Below, piece by piece: positions 1 through 14,115 of a stretch of 64,000 nt of DNA (positions within the stretch are counted from its first letter, which is position 1; each line of letters starts with the position of its first letter). Location of the stretch: positions 18,143,548 to 18,207,547 of the forward strand of contig NC_084772.1 of the NCBI RefSeq assembly GCF_028858725.1. Direction: 5' to 3'. The notes beneath the pieces are model-generated. The model saw only the letters and a program-made list of their open reading frames with translations. It did no database searches and was not told the origin of the DNA. The position numbers and the translations under genes are program-made. This stretch comes from Colius striatus. Taxonomy: Eukaryota; Chordata; Aves; Coliiformes; Coliidae.

Positions 1-3000
1 TAGATGCCTTTTGGATTGATACATAATACCTCAACCTCATTTGACTTTAAGAAAAATTTCCCAAGTATTTAATCATTTGGAAAGTATGAAACAGTCCTGA
101 ATTTTCCTTGACATCTGTTAACACCAAATGTTTGATCTCTGAGGTCTCACAGTAGACTATGACTGTTAATGTCTGCCTTCTGATCAGATTGTGTTTGAAT
201 GAAATATCTTAGAACTGTAGAATAGTTGAGGATGGAAGGAAATGCTGGATGTTGCCCACTGGAATCCCCAGCACAAAGCAGTTTCAGCCTAAGGAGCGTT
301 TTGGTATTTAATATCTCCAAGACGGGAATGTTTGACCATTTTCTCCTTATAAGTTACAGAGCTTTGTACTATCTGAATGTTACTGACTTTGCATTTATGT
401 GGTTGTGTGGGTAAATCTTTGTATTTGGATAGGCAGTTGTTAACCTCAGGGTGACTTTTTGTCCTCTGGCCTTTGTGATATATCCATGCAGGACAGTTTA
501 GGGTCTGAGACCCTTCTCCATTCTGCCTTTTCTTGCTTTCTACCTGATGATTGTTTCAGATTATCTCATAATTTGAGTAAATATTATGAATGTAATAAAG
601 CTGTAGTTAAGATACTGTAAAGTATCTGCTCTTAAGCTACCATCAATCTTATCACTCATTATAGTAAATAGTCATTTTTGGCTTCAAAGACTAGTAAGGA
701 AGATTTATTCCTTCAAAATGGTGACATCTGTCAAAGATGTGGGTAAATATTGTCCTCATTTTCCATTGACAGATTTGAGGTTAAAACACTCTCAGATCTC
801 TCATGGTTTTGCACAACCCTTTCGCTCACGTTCGTTTGTTTCCTACAAAATCCTCCTTTTCCTAAGACTTTATGGACTTTCTGAAAGCATCGTAATTTCT
901 GCATTGCCATCAAATAAAGGGACTTCCATTTCACTTTATATGTAATGGAATGTTTGTCCTGGGATTATTTCTTTTTTAAAAAAAATCATGTAAAGCTGGG
1001 CTCTGCTACCAATTTTCTCTTGAAAGAACCAGGTATTGCAGAGCACTCCTTGCATATATCCCAACATGCAGAAAATCAGACTATGCTACAGTCACTTGAA
1101 GAGAACTCATTGTGTTGTGCAATTGCTCACTAGGGCAATATGTTTCAGAACAGAAGCATTTGCAGTGTAAGTGGGGAGTTATCTCTCACAACCTAAGTTG
1201 CAATGAACTTGAAATAGGCTGCAAAGAAATCCTTAAATCAGCAACTAAACAGAGCTAAATAAGCAGCTGTAGTGAACAATGCAAGTTAGGAAGAATGAGC
1301 GATGAAATCATTAATTATTCTTTCTTAGTGTGTTAGTTCATCTGGTTCCCTTTGCAAGTTAAAATACTTAGCTAGTAATATTATTTTTGTTGTCAAAATA
1401 CAAAGCGTGCCAACGGTACTATCTGAGGAAGCAGGGCAATATTTCATCTGGGGAAATAAGCCTTAGTCTACTGTTTTTCTATTGCTTGATGGATTTCTTT
1501 TTGTTATTACTTTGCTGTGCATTTTTTTCGTTGAACAATGGGAGAAGAGAACAAGACTTTATTCTTGACTTTGTTCAAGACAAAACCCAACCACATTAAT
1601 GGTCTCACCAAAGCATATAAACCTAATTGTTTAGAGCAGTACTAAAAAGGTGAAAATAGCATCTATGTTGTGAATGGAAACAGAGAGAATGGTAATGTTG
1701 AAAATTAGAAGCGGTGATAATTTTCTGTCTGTAGGAAGTCTGCAGGTACTAGTAGTGAGGATGAGGAGAGGTGTGTCAGCGAGAACACTAAAGACCCTGA
1801 GTTTGTTGTAGCATATCTGTGAGTTCCTCAGTGGAAGCTGTATTTGCTGAGGGGGAAATGAAAGTTATCCATCTTCACATTGCTGCTGCTTTCATATTAA
1901 TGATACTGTGTTCAAGGTCTAGGCAGTGGTCTTCCATTTTCAGGCACTTAAAACAGCAAGAAAATGGAACAGACACTGGCTTAAAACTGGTACTATCCAT
2001 TTTAGTTCTGTAATTACCTTGAAAACGTTGCCAAAAGTACATAATTTTGCAGAGGTAAGAGTTTGAACATGTAAGTAGAGGAAAACAGCCTCAAAAAAAG
2101 ATGCAACCTCTATAAGGTTCACATGACGGCATCTCGGTATTTCCAATAACACGGTGTTTTTAGGTGTCTGTCCTGCTATTAATTCTGTTCCACAAAACTA
2201 ATGATGGTAGAATTCAGAAGCATTTTATCATGGCCTGATGTGTGACTTAATTCTCAGCTATTTCAGGTCACGTGTTTCTGACAGAAACCTGAGTTTTCCT
2301 TTGAAATGGATTGGCTTGGAACCCAAAATTCTGAAGGCTGAAGAAACGGACAAAACAAAATAAATCTCCCAACTCTACAAGAGGGCAAAATTACAAAGCT
2401 GAGATAGTTACATGTGCTACTTTTGGTTGGGATGGTTATTTTTCTTCCTAGTAGCTAGCATGAGGTTATGTTGTGGATTTGTACTGAGGTTAGTTGCTGT
2501 CTGGGGTTCTACCGTGACATTATAACGTGCATTTATCTTCCAGTCAAAAGCCTTATTTGGACACATTTTGTCCTGCACTGATAACACAAAGAACATACTC
2601 AAAGCAAGGAGTACTCAGCTGGGACTGTGAGTGTGCTGAAACTTCAGGTAATTTACTACCAGCTGTTCTTGCTCCTAATTTTTGTTCCACTTACCAGAAT
2701 TTGTGGGCACAGCATCTGGTTATAACTACTTTTGAGTTTTTGCGACTTTTGAGGAAGAACCAAGATCTGAATAACTGAGGGATTCAAGTATATGATCTTT
2801 GTTCAATTCTTGCAATGAAAGAATTCTGACTGAGCTTTACATTTGAAGTGCTGCTTCTTTATCTTTCAGAGAGTGTCTATCCCATGGAAACAGAATTTGT
2901 GCCATTGAAAATGCTGGATTAATTCCAGGACATACACCAACTTAATTCTTCCTTCATCCTAGGAACATGGAAGAATCAAACATCAAATGCATTATGGACA

Positions 3001-5583
3001 AGCTGTATAAACGGAAGTGTTTTTCTAAATGGCTTAGAAGAACGACATGTTCTAGTAACTGAATTTCTTGTATAATGAAAGTTTCACAAGTCCAATACGT
3101 AATCTTCAAGTTACATAAAAAGGCAGAATTTATACCTAAGGCATTCTTTATACACCAGCTCAATAAAATGATACAGAGGAAAATGACTTGCTTAATCAAT
3201 TCACTCATCAATAGTAGTTGAACTGTACTGTTGCATGTAAGGTACCAAATACAAACCTTTAAAGTCTTCATGTTCCTGTACTGCAAGTACTGATTTTATA
3301 AAAGTTTTACATGTTCTCTGGCATTTTAGGGACTTTAGAGATTACAAAGAATCCCTTTTATAACATCACAACATTCAAGTATGTAGAAGTGTTCAAAAGA
3401 ACAGATGAAAATAAATGCTGCCACTTCTCACCTTTTCATTACAAATCTTTGTATTCTCCACTTAATATCCTGTCTTGAGTTACTGTAAACTTGGACTTTA
3501 ATGGATCATTTGTTGAATGTGTCCCCATTTGTACAGGTCGATACAGTTTGTGCCTGAGTCTGGCACAAACCTCAAATCTGGGATTTGAGACTTGTTCTAA
3601 TGGCAAGTTGATTCAAGTCCAAACACATTGTGCCTTCAAAACCAAAAGAGTAAGTAGGGAGAGCTTCACATTTTGAATTTTTAGACTCCTGCAGTTTTAA
3701 AAATTTAATTAACTTATTTTGAGTAGTCATGCATGGATTTATCAACTCTGAAATTTGGTTTACAATAGCAGATGTCAACCAAGTGGGGATGATAACGTTA
3801 CAAAAAGTAAACAGGCAAAGAGGGATGTCTTGTGTGCAGAAAACCCTTCTGTGACTCACACCAGTGAGGGCAGGTGTGTCATCGTTGGCAATTGCCCATG
3901 GGCAGTATCTTTGTACAATAACAATTTTTATTTGGGCCTTTGGCATAATTCCCTTGGCTCAGTAATAACTTTTTCCCTTGGCCTTCTTTGTAAAAGCAAT
4001 TGGATTTTTTGCTTGTTTCTATCTGTTTACATACGTATATCTCTATCTCTGCACTTATCTCTGATTCAGCAGAGAGATACTAACACCTTATTCTGATGAA
4101 CCTGCAATTCGGTCTCTCCTGGCCACTTATTTTTTTCATCTAGACATCTTCCTACTTTCTCTCTCATGTTTCTCTGCAGAGGAATTCTGTGTAAGCCTTT
4201 ACAGCATAATTCTCTTCTGTCCTTTGAACTGTGTTACCGTGTCTATAAAATGTTATTTGATGGTCTTTAGCTTACTTGTACTTAAAGAGCACTTCCTATC
4301 AAGTTGATTGCTGCTAACAGCATATTCAAGCAGCAGGATCCAGGACTGAGGGCCCTGATACAAGAGATTTCCTCTATGATTCTTTGACTAATCAGAAGAT
4401 AGCCTCTCTTTACCTCAGTTCATTTCTGTGTACAGTGAGAACAATACTTTTACCTTACCTCTTCAAGCATTTGAGTGCTCAAATATTCCTGAGGGAAAGG
4501 AGTGAGATCATGCCAGCATAGTTTTTCTTCAAAATACTTCTTCCCTTTCTATTTTTTGCTGTCGAGTCCTAGATTGAGAGATACTAAGGCTATTTAATTC
4601 TTGTTCGCTTTTCCAGGTATAGTTGGGTGTCTGGTTTCCATTTGCCATTTTGAATGTAACTGTGGGGACAGAAGACTGATAGACAAACCAGTTATCAGCA
4701 ATTAACCACATGCAGCTAAGCATATACAGCTAAGTGTTCAAACAAGTTGCATGGTTTAGACTTGTCTAATTTTTTAAATATCTTTTGAATTCGAGTCATG
4801 AAGTTTGGCCAATTTCCGCTGGTTTCTGTCTGTGCTTCCTGTGGTCCATATTTTCGTGACTACTTTGAAAGCTCACTGTCTGTCTCGTTTCCAGAGTCAC
4901 TGAATGGTTTTCTCTGGGACAGTCTCACCGTATTTTGTTCAACTCACTTTCAAACTGCATTGTTTAACCAAAAGTAATAGTGATCAACTCCTCTTTATGG
5001 ACAGTTATAGAGGTAAGAACTTTTAAACTTTTATATGACATTGAAAAACTACTTTTAACATCACAAAGATAGATTTGACATAAGCTTTTACTTTATTTAA
5101 ACATAAAATAAAAACCCAGTTTAAAGGAAGCAAAAATTGCTCGTAGTCTCTTACTCTTAAATCCTGGTTTCAGTCCATAAATTTGATTGTAGAGTTAAAT
5201 TGAAAAACTGGAATATTTAACAAGTAATATAAAATCCTTAAGAAGTAGAGATGCCTTCAGATTTAAAATGTTAGAACTCAGAAAAAGAGAAATTGAAAAC
5301 ACATGTGAACTCATTATTAATAGTAATCGGGACCTAAGAGCCACCTTGGATTCTCATGTGTATCCTTTTGAAGTCAAGACAAGCTATATCATTTATCTGA
5401 GAACTTTCCTAAAAGCCTGTGTCTGGAATAGTTGTTAGGCATGAACTGTCTAATTATATTCCATTTCATTACTCCTGTAACTTGGAACATCTTTAGGTTG
5501 ATGCAGAACGCTGTCAATGAGTTTATAAAAATGTTTGCCCTTCAGTTACTGATCAAAATGTGGTTCTGCAGTGAGCGAGAGTA

Positions 5584-5608
5584 GCTGCCTTCTGGTGGCC
5601 ATTTGCAT
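5584..5608 (-). promoter_or_regulatory. CTCF-like motif next to a POU octamer (candidate)
   Basis: Read on the minus strand, this holds CCACCAGAAGGCAGC, one mismatch from the published CTCF core consensus CCASYAGRKGGCRSY. On the + strand it is followed immediately by ATTTGCAT at 5601-5608, an exact POU/Oct octamer. Both are short motifs and may be chance matches. Binding is inference only. Confidence 0.3.
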
Positions 5609-6969
5609 CTCGTGTTTCAGTACGATTCCCAGAGACATTTGCTCACTGTGGAGGTGGTATCCTGACTTGCATCTCAGAGAGAGAAAAATACACCTTTTCC
5701 TAGAGAATAAGTGCTCCTAACACTGCTGTCATTGTGATGAGTTAAAAGCATAGGCTGTAGATAGCTGTTACCTTTAATAATTGTGCCCTGAATCAGCCCA
5801 TATACATAAAAAATATAAATAAATATAAAAAGCCCAGAAACCCCAGAGACAAGACACAGAACCTGTATGCCATCTGACATTTTTGACAATCTCTCCAGAA
5901 TTAATCTGTCTGAGAGCTACTGTGCTCAGCTTAATTATGGAAGGGCTGCATCTGTGTTCAAAGCTGTTGAGAGAGAAAGAAGAAAGTAAAAATGTCCACT
6001 AGGTTTGATTAACTGCTTTCAGCCTGATGAATAAAGACAGATGGTTACTAGTTATTTTTCCTTAATGGATTTTGGAGCTCCATTTGGTGGATGAATTAAA
6101 GTTATAGGTCCCAAATCTGCCTTTGAAGCTATGCCTGCATAGCCCGTAGTGATTCTAGCAAAGTTTGTGTGCATCCAAGAGAGAGGTTTGCCCTAAGGCT
6201 GTCGTATATGTTGTTAAAAAGCAGTTTTGTAATGAAAACTAAAAGTCAAGTGGTAGTTTACAGTATTAATAAGTTACAAACTTTACATGGCTCCAGAAAG
6301 AATCCCCTGCAAGGGATGATGAGTGTGAAGTGCCTGTGCAGGCTTATCCCCAGAGAATCTGCGCCTGTTTAGTGATGACATCCACCTGGGGCTTGACAGT
6401 ATTTTAATACTAAACTTGGATAAGTTCATTAAAGTGGCACTTGACAGTTGTGTTACCTGGAAAGATAAATAAATAGCTTTATGGAGTAGGTTTGTTTGCA
6501 TGAATCTGTTAGCGTGTCTCAAATGCAGGTGGAGGAGGTCTTGAAGATGGGGTCTGATTCTGCAGGGGTGCAGCTGTTTACATGGGCATGGATGTTTCTG
6601 TCCTTTACTTGTGTATTAATAGCTGTGTTTATTTTAGAACATACACTGAAGTGTCTGGGGGTTTGGGCTCTCAGGGAACATTTAGACCTGATGGGTATTG
6701 GGATAGTCATTCAGCAACTTACTAAATCATCTATCTGGTTTTATGTGTGGCTATTCACAGTGATTTTAATGATGGAATTAGATATGCTCACATCTAACCA
6801 GTTTTTGAGTCAGAGGTCAGGGTTACTGCGTGATAGAAAATGTCTGAGATGGACAATATAATACAGGGAAACAGAACAACAAAAATGACACTTAGTGAGT
6901 ATACAGATTTTTCCATAGGTGATAGTTTGCCTAAAGAAAAAAAAATACCATTTAACTAAAATGCAGCCT

Positions 6970-7125
6970 GCCATAGAACCATCAAATCCCCCCCACAGAT
7001 CCTGAAAGGGAGACCTTGAGAGGTCATCCCCGGTTTGTTCCTCCGCTCCATGGGACATCTATCACTAAGTCATTCCTGACAGAGAGCTGCTCTCGCTGGC
7101 GACATTCAAACACGACTGCAGCAGT
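6970..7125 (-). repeat. Degraded CR1-like retroposon fragment
   Basis: The segment contains a stretch resembling the minus-strand 3' part of avian CR1: a degenerate run resembling the tail (ATAGAACCATCAAATC), then GGGAGACCTTGAGAGGTCATCC, then a diverged block near CATTCCTGACAGAGAGC. The match is partial and old. It could be another repeat or a chance similarity. Confidence 0.45.
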
Positions 7126-10100
7126 TTAGAGGCAGCACAGACATGGCTGGAAAGGGGCAGGAATGCCCTTCAGATCAGCAGCATTAAAAGGAGAAATTGG
7201 TGACATTTGGTATGTAGCAAACACACGCTCAATCAGAATAATAATAACGTAAGTCATTGGTTGCACACAGACTGAGGTCACAATTCCTCAACAGGGAAAA
7301 TACATGGCTTCACGACTCGGAAACGAGAGCCTTGTCCTTCAGGTGACAGAAAATAGAATGCATTTAGGGCAGGTGACACTTTGTCATGGTTGATCACTTA
7401 ATGCTTTTTGAATCATCACTCATTTTTCATCTCATTTTGCTTTGGCTTTCATTTCAAAGACTAGCTGATGTAACTGTGAGGAACTTCTAAAAATAAGTGA
7501 ATTCTGTTTATGAGAGGCAGAGATGTTTTCAAGAGCTTGCAGATGGAGAGAAGTCATGTCACAGATGTGCACAGTTAATATCCCCAGTGACGATGGGGAG
7601 ATGCTACCACCCATTTCCTTTCATCCGCTTTGCAGAATCAGTGCTCAAAACTGAGACACATGTTCTGGGACTCCAAGTTGTGTGTTGTTTATTTGAAGTG
7701 TTGTCACTATCTACCATGAATGACAAGTCGTGTTGGTGATGTAGTAAATCCCCCCACTTTGCAGGGGCTCTTTTCTGGGGGCTGAAGAGAGAAATGCAGA
7801 TATACTTGTAGTTGAGGGTTTGTTTTTGGCCAAATCTTACTTTGGGTGACATTAGTCCATGTCTAGATTGTACATACAGGTCTGGTTAAAGGGATGTGTT
7901 TATGCTAGCTGTAAGTTAGCACTACTTGGTTAAGAGTTTATAAGGGCCCTATAGGGCCTGGATTTTTCTGGGAATTAATAACCTACCATGTGTAGCTGGA
8001 GTCCCAGGTGATCTGGGATTGCTGAACTTCATGTCTCCATCACTACTGTTACCTGTCTTAGCTACTCAGTTTGCCTACCCATGCTTTAATCTGACTTTTG
8101 ATTACCACGTGTGCCTTGTTTTCTGTTTGTCTCCATATTCACATTGCTACTAATGAAGTTAACTACAATAACAATTATCTGACTTTTGCATAGAAAATAC
8201 CTAAATAATTGAACTTTTTTTGTAGTCTACTGTCAACTTGTATGGCAAAGGTTGGACATAAAACAGATGTTTCTCCAACCTGCTGTTGGTTGGAGACATG
8301 CGAGAGGAAAAGTAACAGAAAGGAGATGCAGAAGTGTATTTTTTTTTCTGATGTAGACTGTCTGTATGATTTGTGGTCAGGAGAAACCATCTAGAAGTAA
8401 GACAGGCAAAACTGCAGTTGCATTTCAGGAAGCACCTGCAAAGAAACGAGCACATTGTGGACTAGGAAGGTGTGGAAATCCTTTGTGTTCTAGGCACATA
8501 GATGCTTTCAGATGCTTTGAGAGGTAAAGCTGTAGGAAAAGGAAGGAAATACAGAGATAAATAAAAATCTAATTGGAAAAACAAACTAATCTTCCAGTGC
8601 AGAGTATAGCTTAGGTCTTTATTTCTCATTAATTGAGCACCACTATGCTGTTCTCTGCCCTAGGCACGGCTGGAATTTTACTCTGAACGTACCATAGGAA
8701 ATTTGAGGGAAGAGTCTGTTGCTGTCAGAGAAGGAGACTAAGATAAACTGCTATCTTTTCTTCTCTAACACTAATGGTTCTGTGAAAGCTGTTTCATGTT
8801 ATCTGATGACAGAAGAAAGGCAGGCAAGTGTAATTTCTCATGAGGATAACCTAGGGATGATTCCTGGCTACCTTTCTAAAGGGGTACCTAATTGCCTTTA
8901 GGTTTTCTGATTCTATCCTCTTTTTGGAAAGTAATGACAATTGGGTTGATAAAAAAAGACTTATTTTGGAAAGAGTGCAATCCACTTTTGGCTGTTCCTG
9001 AAAGCCTAGAGACCCATAGCTGTCTGGAGCGTTGGAGAAGAAAACCTCCCTTGCAAATACAAAGGAGTGCTCATAATCTTAATGATTTCTCTGATTTAAG
9101 ATGTTTTGTCTGTTGCAGAAAATTTATAAAGGATGATTAGAGTTCCTGTAAATACCAAGGCAGAACTTACAGCCCGTGTCCTCGTTTCATATGGCATGTT
9201 ATTACAAGACCTACTGCTTCAAAGTAAAGATAGAGCTGCCGCAGGCAGTGAATTCACATAGCAAATGCAGGCTGCAATTATTTCTTTTGAAGCTTGTATA
9301 ATGCTGTGGTGTGTGTTGCATGGGTACCTGCCAGTTTGGCCATCAGTACAGAAGTCTCTCACTCTGAGGTTGTAACACTTGAGAAAGTAATGGGAGATTG
9401 AGCTGAGGAAGTAGTTATTGTTGTTATCATTATTAGCTTTTGTTAGAATTGAATATGGAGAAATGGTGAGCTACAGCTGTTTCTTCACTGCCAAGTGATC
9501 TTCAGGAATTACTGTCTAGCTCTGAATTTAATGTCTTTGCAATTACTATATTTCTGAAAACCAAATCTCTGGTAACTTAGAAGCAAAAGATATTTCTTAC
9601 TTTTCTTTAATGGGTATCTACTTTATTTGACAGGACTTATTTTCCCTAAGGGTCTATCAAAGAAATAGTCTGAAGACAAAGGAGAGGTTACACAGCTTTA
9701 TTTTCAATTGCACATGATCTTTATCTTTTTGCCTTTATTCAGTACATGCCTGTGAGTTTGGAGATCTTAGTTCACAGAGGTACCTGGCTACATTCCTGGC
9801 TGTAGGCTGACTTAATAGTTTTGTTGTCTTTACTGGGACAACTCATGTGCTTCAAGTCGAGTGCCTGAATAGATAACTGGCTGAGATTATCTCAACCTTT
9901 GTATAGGAGTTCAGTAGTATTTGTAAGAGCAAAGTCTGTTTGCCCAAATGAGTTTTTTGTGTGCAAGTTCAATAGCAACTCCATCCAGGACTTAGAGACT
10001 GAGAAGTGCTTGTGTAGCCATTAAGTCCACCAAAATCCAGATGTATCAAGGTGTTTATGTGCTCTCAGAAGCTGCAATCAATCAAAGTAAATGTCATATT

Positions 10101-13100
10101 TTTTTCTGCTCATATATGTATTTACTCATGAGAATCAGTTTTCTGTCGTGGTTAATGACTCATTTGGTGAGACAGATTCCAACCTATTTTCTGCTGAAAT
10201 TATTTTCCAAGAAAAGCCTTGTAGCCAAGGACCTCCCTGCAAAGCTTGAAATGCAGATCCCCTACCCAAACCACAAAAGCACACGAAGCACAGGAGCACA
10301 GGTTCTGAGGAGCAACAGTCATTGCATGGCACAGCTGAAGCAGCCTGACCCAGAAAAAAAATGGATCAAAGTGGAAAACTGGAGAGTTCTGTGAGAAATT
10401 CTAGCCTGAACTGAAAAACAGACATGTGACTGGCAAAGGCAGAGGAAGCTGAGATTGGGCATGCAGGAAAAAATGGCTCATGCTTCTAGACAATGTAATT
10501 CATATTGCAGCTGGGACAGAAGACTAACAACAGACAGCAACTGTTGGATGTGGCACACGGTACTTCTGGAAGAAGGGAAGGTGTCAAAAAGAAAAATGTT
10601 GACAAGTAAATTACTGGAAAGTACAAAGAAAGCACATGAGAAGTGTGGCCAAAGAAGTGAAAAATCACGCAGGGAGATGTAACAGAGCCATCCCGAAAGC
10701 CTTGTAGTTGAACTGGAAGCTTCTACTATGCTGGAAAGGCTTTAGAAAAATAAACAGTAGGAAAACTTCTGAACCAGAAACAGTGCCATGAGAAAGCAAA
10801 GACAGAAGAGTGCTCATTACCAAGGTAGAACAGAAAAAGAGCTTGGAGGTGCATTTCAGAGCAGTTTTGAACAGGCTCAGCTTCACCACATTTCAAAGGA
10901 ATGGGGGAACGTTTTGACCTTTTTTGTGTTAAGAACAGAAATCAAAAGCACAGGCTGCAGCCATCTTGATGAAAAACAGAGCTAGCAAAGGATGACAGGA
11001 GAGAAGCTTAAAGAAATGGGAAGGAAGTAAATTAGTATCTGGGAAGAAGTGATCATGCCTAAAGAGTGAGAATGTGGAGTCAATGAGTGGACGTCGATGA
11101 TAAAGATCCCACACATCGGAGAGGTGTCCTTGCTTTGTCCTGGGGAAGGTCTTCTGCAGTGATACTACACAGTGTGAAAGGTGCTGCAACTGTAGACTTC
11201 AGGGAAAATACAGCTGAATTTGGACTCAAGAGATTCTGTAGGGACTGATTGTTCATGTTACAGATAACAATGGAAGGACTGTTCTCCATGAAAGGCATCT
11301 TCCTTTGCCATTGCTTTAATTGACCTCTGGAAGTTATCACTTAGCATGAAGAGAGCTATATGGTGGGGCACGCTTGAGATCTGCAAAGTCCCAGTTAGAA
11401 ACATCAGAAATACGCACAGAGATGAAAGTGATCAGTGAGGGTAAGTAATTGCACAACAGAATGGTTCATCTGGGAGGCTGGTCTGAATCGTTTCTCTGCT
11501 GCTGGTTGGCATTGGGCTAACTATGGAAGCAGTGTTCAAGCTTCAGTGTAGAATATGCAGATTGCCAGGGCATAAAAAGACAGGGCACTGAGTTATAGTG
11601 TGATGGCACTAGAAATCTGTGAAGAAAGACAAATGTCCTGGCAGAGGTAGGGCAAGTTAAGCTCAAAATCAATTAGCTCAAATCCATCCTCCTTGTATCG
11701 CAGATGTCATGTTGGTGCAACATCCTGATAGATTGGAGGAGCCACATCTTTAAAAAAACTATCAAGGAGGAGGTGACATAAAGGTGTGTATTCACAGCAT
11801 GAGTGGGCATGGCAGAGCGAAACAGGAAATCATGCAAAGTCAGTTGCAGCCTTGTGTTGATGTACAGCTGTGGGAACTGGACATGTACCAAAGTGGTAGT
11901 GAGGAAAGTAGATGCTTTCTTGAGATGGATGGTGGGCATGAAATGATAAAATTTGTTTCAGAACTGTGCTGAAAAATCCTCAAGTAGCAATCTATCCCTG
12001 CTTATGTCAGAGAAAGTGCAGAGGGTTGGTGAGGTGGATGCTCCAAGTTAGCATTTCTCAGCTGGTTTTAGATCATAGCCTCCTTTCTGATAGCAACCTG
12101 TCTCATGGTGTGTGGCATCTATGCACTTACATATAATCTTGTTCACACACCAAGGTGAACACGTGGTCACCTTCTCATTAAAAAGAACCTCCAGTGGTGC
12201 CATTTTGTGTTAAAAATGTAGATTTTAACATTAATTCAGACACCAGCTGTTCCCATAGTCCTCTGCAGTGCTGTGGATGCAGATGGGTGTTGGGTCAGTG
12301 CACAACAGCAGGTCTGTGTACAGTGCCTGCATGTGGCATTCCCAGCAATCCATGCATCTCTCATCCTTGTATCTGGTCTGTGAGGGAGTGTGCACATCTT
12401 CATTTCACTGGGAGATGTGGCTGGGGAGCATGGAGCAGAGGGAAAGACTCAAATGCAGATTGCTCTGCAGGGACCATGGTGGCCACCATAGCTTGGCCCC
12501 TTGCCCACCTCTGTCCCCTCCCCATGGGCTGAGAGGAGCCAGGGCAGGTGTCAGGCTGGAGGAGATCACTTCTGTCCCTCACCTCACTGTGCAAAAACTC
12601 CAGCTCGCTGTATCCTGAAGTGTGAGAGTGGAGGCTTTAAATGCTGGCCCGTTTGTGATCATCTCAATCACATGATGAAGACAAATTAGTGACACAAAGC
12701 AAAATTCTCCTAGGAAGTCTTTAAGGACAAGTATAATTGACCTCAAGACCAGTGTGCTCCCAAAAGCAGAAACAGCAAATGGCATAGAGATATGAAAATA
12801 GTTTACACTTGTGCACTAGTAGGAGGATGGATGGATGAGAGTCACAATAGTACTGAATGACAAGCACACCTCAGGGGTGATGTTCCTTTAAGAAAGTGAC
12901 TTCTCCTTAATATAAACTACCTATAAAGGTATGTAAACATTTTCATGGGCTGTAAAAACTTACATTCAACAGATCTGTCATCTCATAAAACTCAAAGGAA
13001 TGGTGGAATGGAAATGTGCTTGTGCCTCGTTTTAGGTTTGCTCTCTGCACTTCAGCCTTCAGTATCTGTCTAAAAGAAATTAGGTCAGCACTACACTTTC

Positions 13101-14010
13101 TTTCAGAAAACCAGTTACATCATGGTACTTGGCTGGGTGATAATTTAAACTCATCTCTCAAAACATCTGGCAGGGGTTTTTAAACAGGGTTAGCTAAGCC
13201 CAAGTTGTATTTCAATCCTTTTAGCTGAAAGGATTTTAAAACATTCTGATTGTTTATATAACTCTTAGAGTCCACCACAGTAGGTGTTAAATCTCTCAAA
13301 TATATTCACTTGATTACATTTTCCCCCTTGTTTTCTGTGGCTATTGAACCAATGATTTGTGTCAAAACTAAGGTGAACATTGTCACTGGAGGTTGGCTGA
13401 AGACTCATTCTCAAGTGAGTTACATGTGTTCACCTAACAAAGTTCACCTTAATGACAAACCCAGCAATCACCCCTTCCCAGTTTTCCAGACCTTTGAATG
13501 TCAATTAAGTGTAGGTATTTGCTGAATGTGGAGTAGGTAACTAGATAAAGGTGTGCACTAAAGCAGAGAAGGGCATTTTGTTGGCAGTGAAGGGTAACAC
13601 ACAGGTGAAGCCTGACACTAACCACACTGTTTGCACTACAGAGAGTAAACAATCCTGTCTTGACTCATTTTTGTCATTGCCCATCAAAAATCAGTTCCAC
13701 TAAAACTGCACTTCAAGTTTTCAGGCAGGCAGTTCCAAATGTTTCCCATAAAGGAAACTGTTCCTTTTTTTCACTGTCTAGGAAAATATACTTTAAAAAC
13801 ATATAGCAGTGATTTTTTCCGGAAGCCAGCCCTTGCTACATCATGTCCATTCCCAGTGCTGTCAATCATTATCCAGCCAGCATATTGTTCAGAAGGTGGA
13901 GCTGTCAGGCAGAAGGAATAAAAGGTAAGAAAAGGAAGGCTCCTGCTTCTTGCTGATGCCAAGAGTAAATGAGATTATGTCAAACCTTTAAAGAGAGTCC
14001 CCTTTCTCTG

Positions 14011-14033
14011 CCCCACCCCCTGCTCCTATATAA
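14011..14033 (+). promoter_or_regulatory. HSD17B2 core promoter: CACCC box and TATA box
   Basis: A canonical TATATAA lies at 14027-14033, directly preceded by the C-rich block CCCCACCCCC at 14011-14020, which resembles an Sp/KLF CACCC box. Usual TATA spacing would place the transcription start near 14055-14060. That leaves a roughly 60-base leader before the chosen ATG at 14116. A second TATA-like AATAAAAGG at 13917-13925 could serve an alternative upstream start. No transcript data support either choice. Confidence 0.5.
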
Positions 14034-14070
14034 CACATGCTGCATGGAGCACTACCTGCATTTACCCAGC

Positions 14071-14098
14071 CGGTGGTGGGGGGGTGTGTGTGTGTGCC
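14071..14098 (+). repeat. G-run and (GT)n microsatellite in the HSD17B2 leader
   Basis: A short G-run and GT-repeat tract lies between the TATA box and the chosen start codon. If translation began upstream at 14044, it would encode an odd low-complexity Trp-Trp-Gly-Gly-Val-Cys-Val-Cys stretch. That supports treating it as 5' UTR. Confidence 0.6.
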
Positions 14099-14115
14099 TG
14101 CTGCTCACCCTGATG

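Larger units (their letters stand above)
1..13999. other. Upstream noncoding region, no gene recognised
   Basis: About 14 kb of mostly AT-rich sequence precedes HSD17B2. I looked on both strands for exons of SDR42E1, the usual mammalian neighbour of HSD17B2, and for other conserved protein segments, and saw none. The open frames here are short, lack family motifs and overlap on opposite strands. Items that stand out are a degraded CR1-like patch near 6.97-7.13 kb, a CTCF-like/octamer pair at 5.58-5.61 kb, and a purine-rich stretch at 10.4-11.1 kb. It could contain distal regulatory elements or noncoding RNA exons that cannot be seen from sequence alone. Confidence 0.6.
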
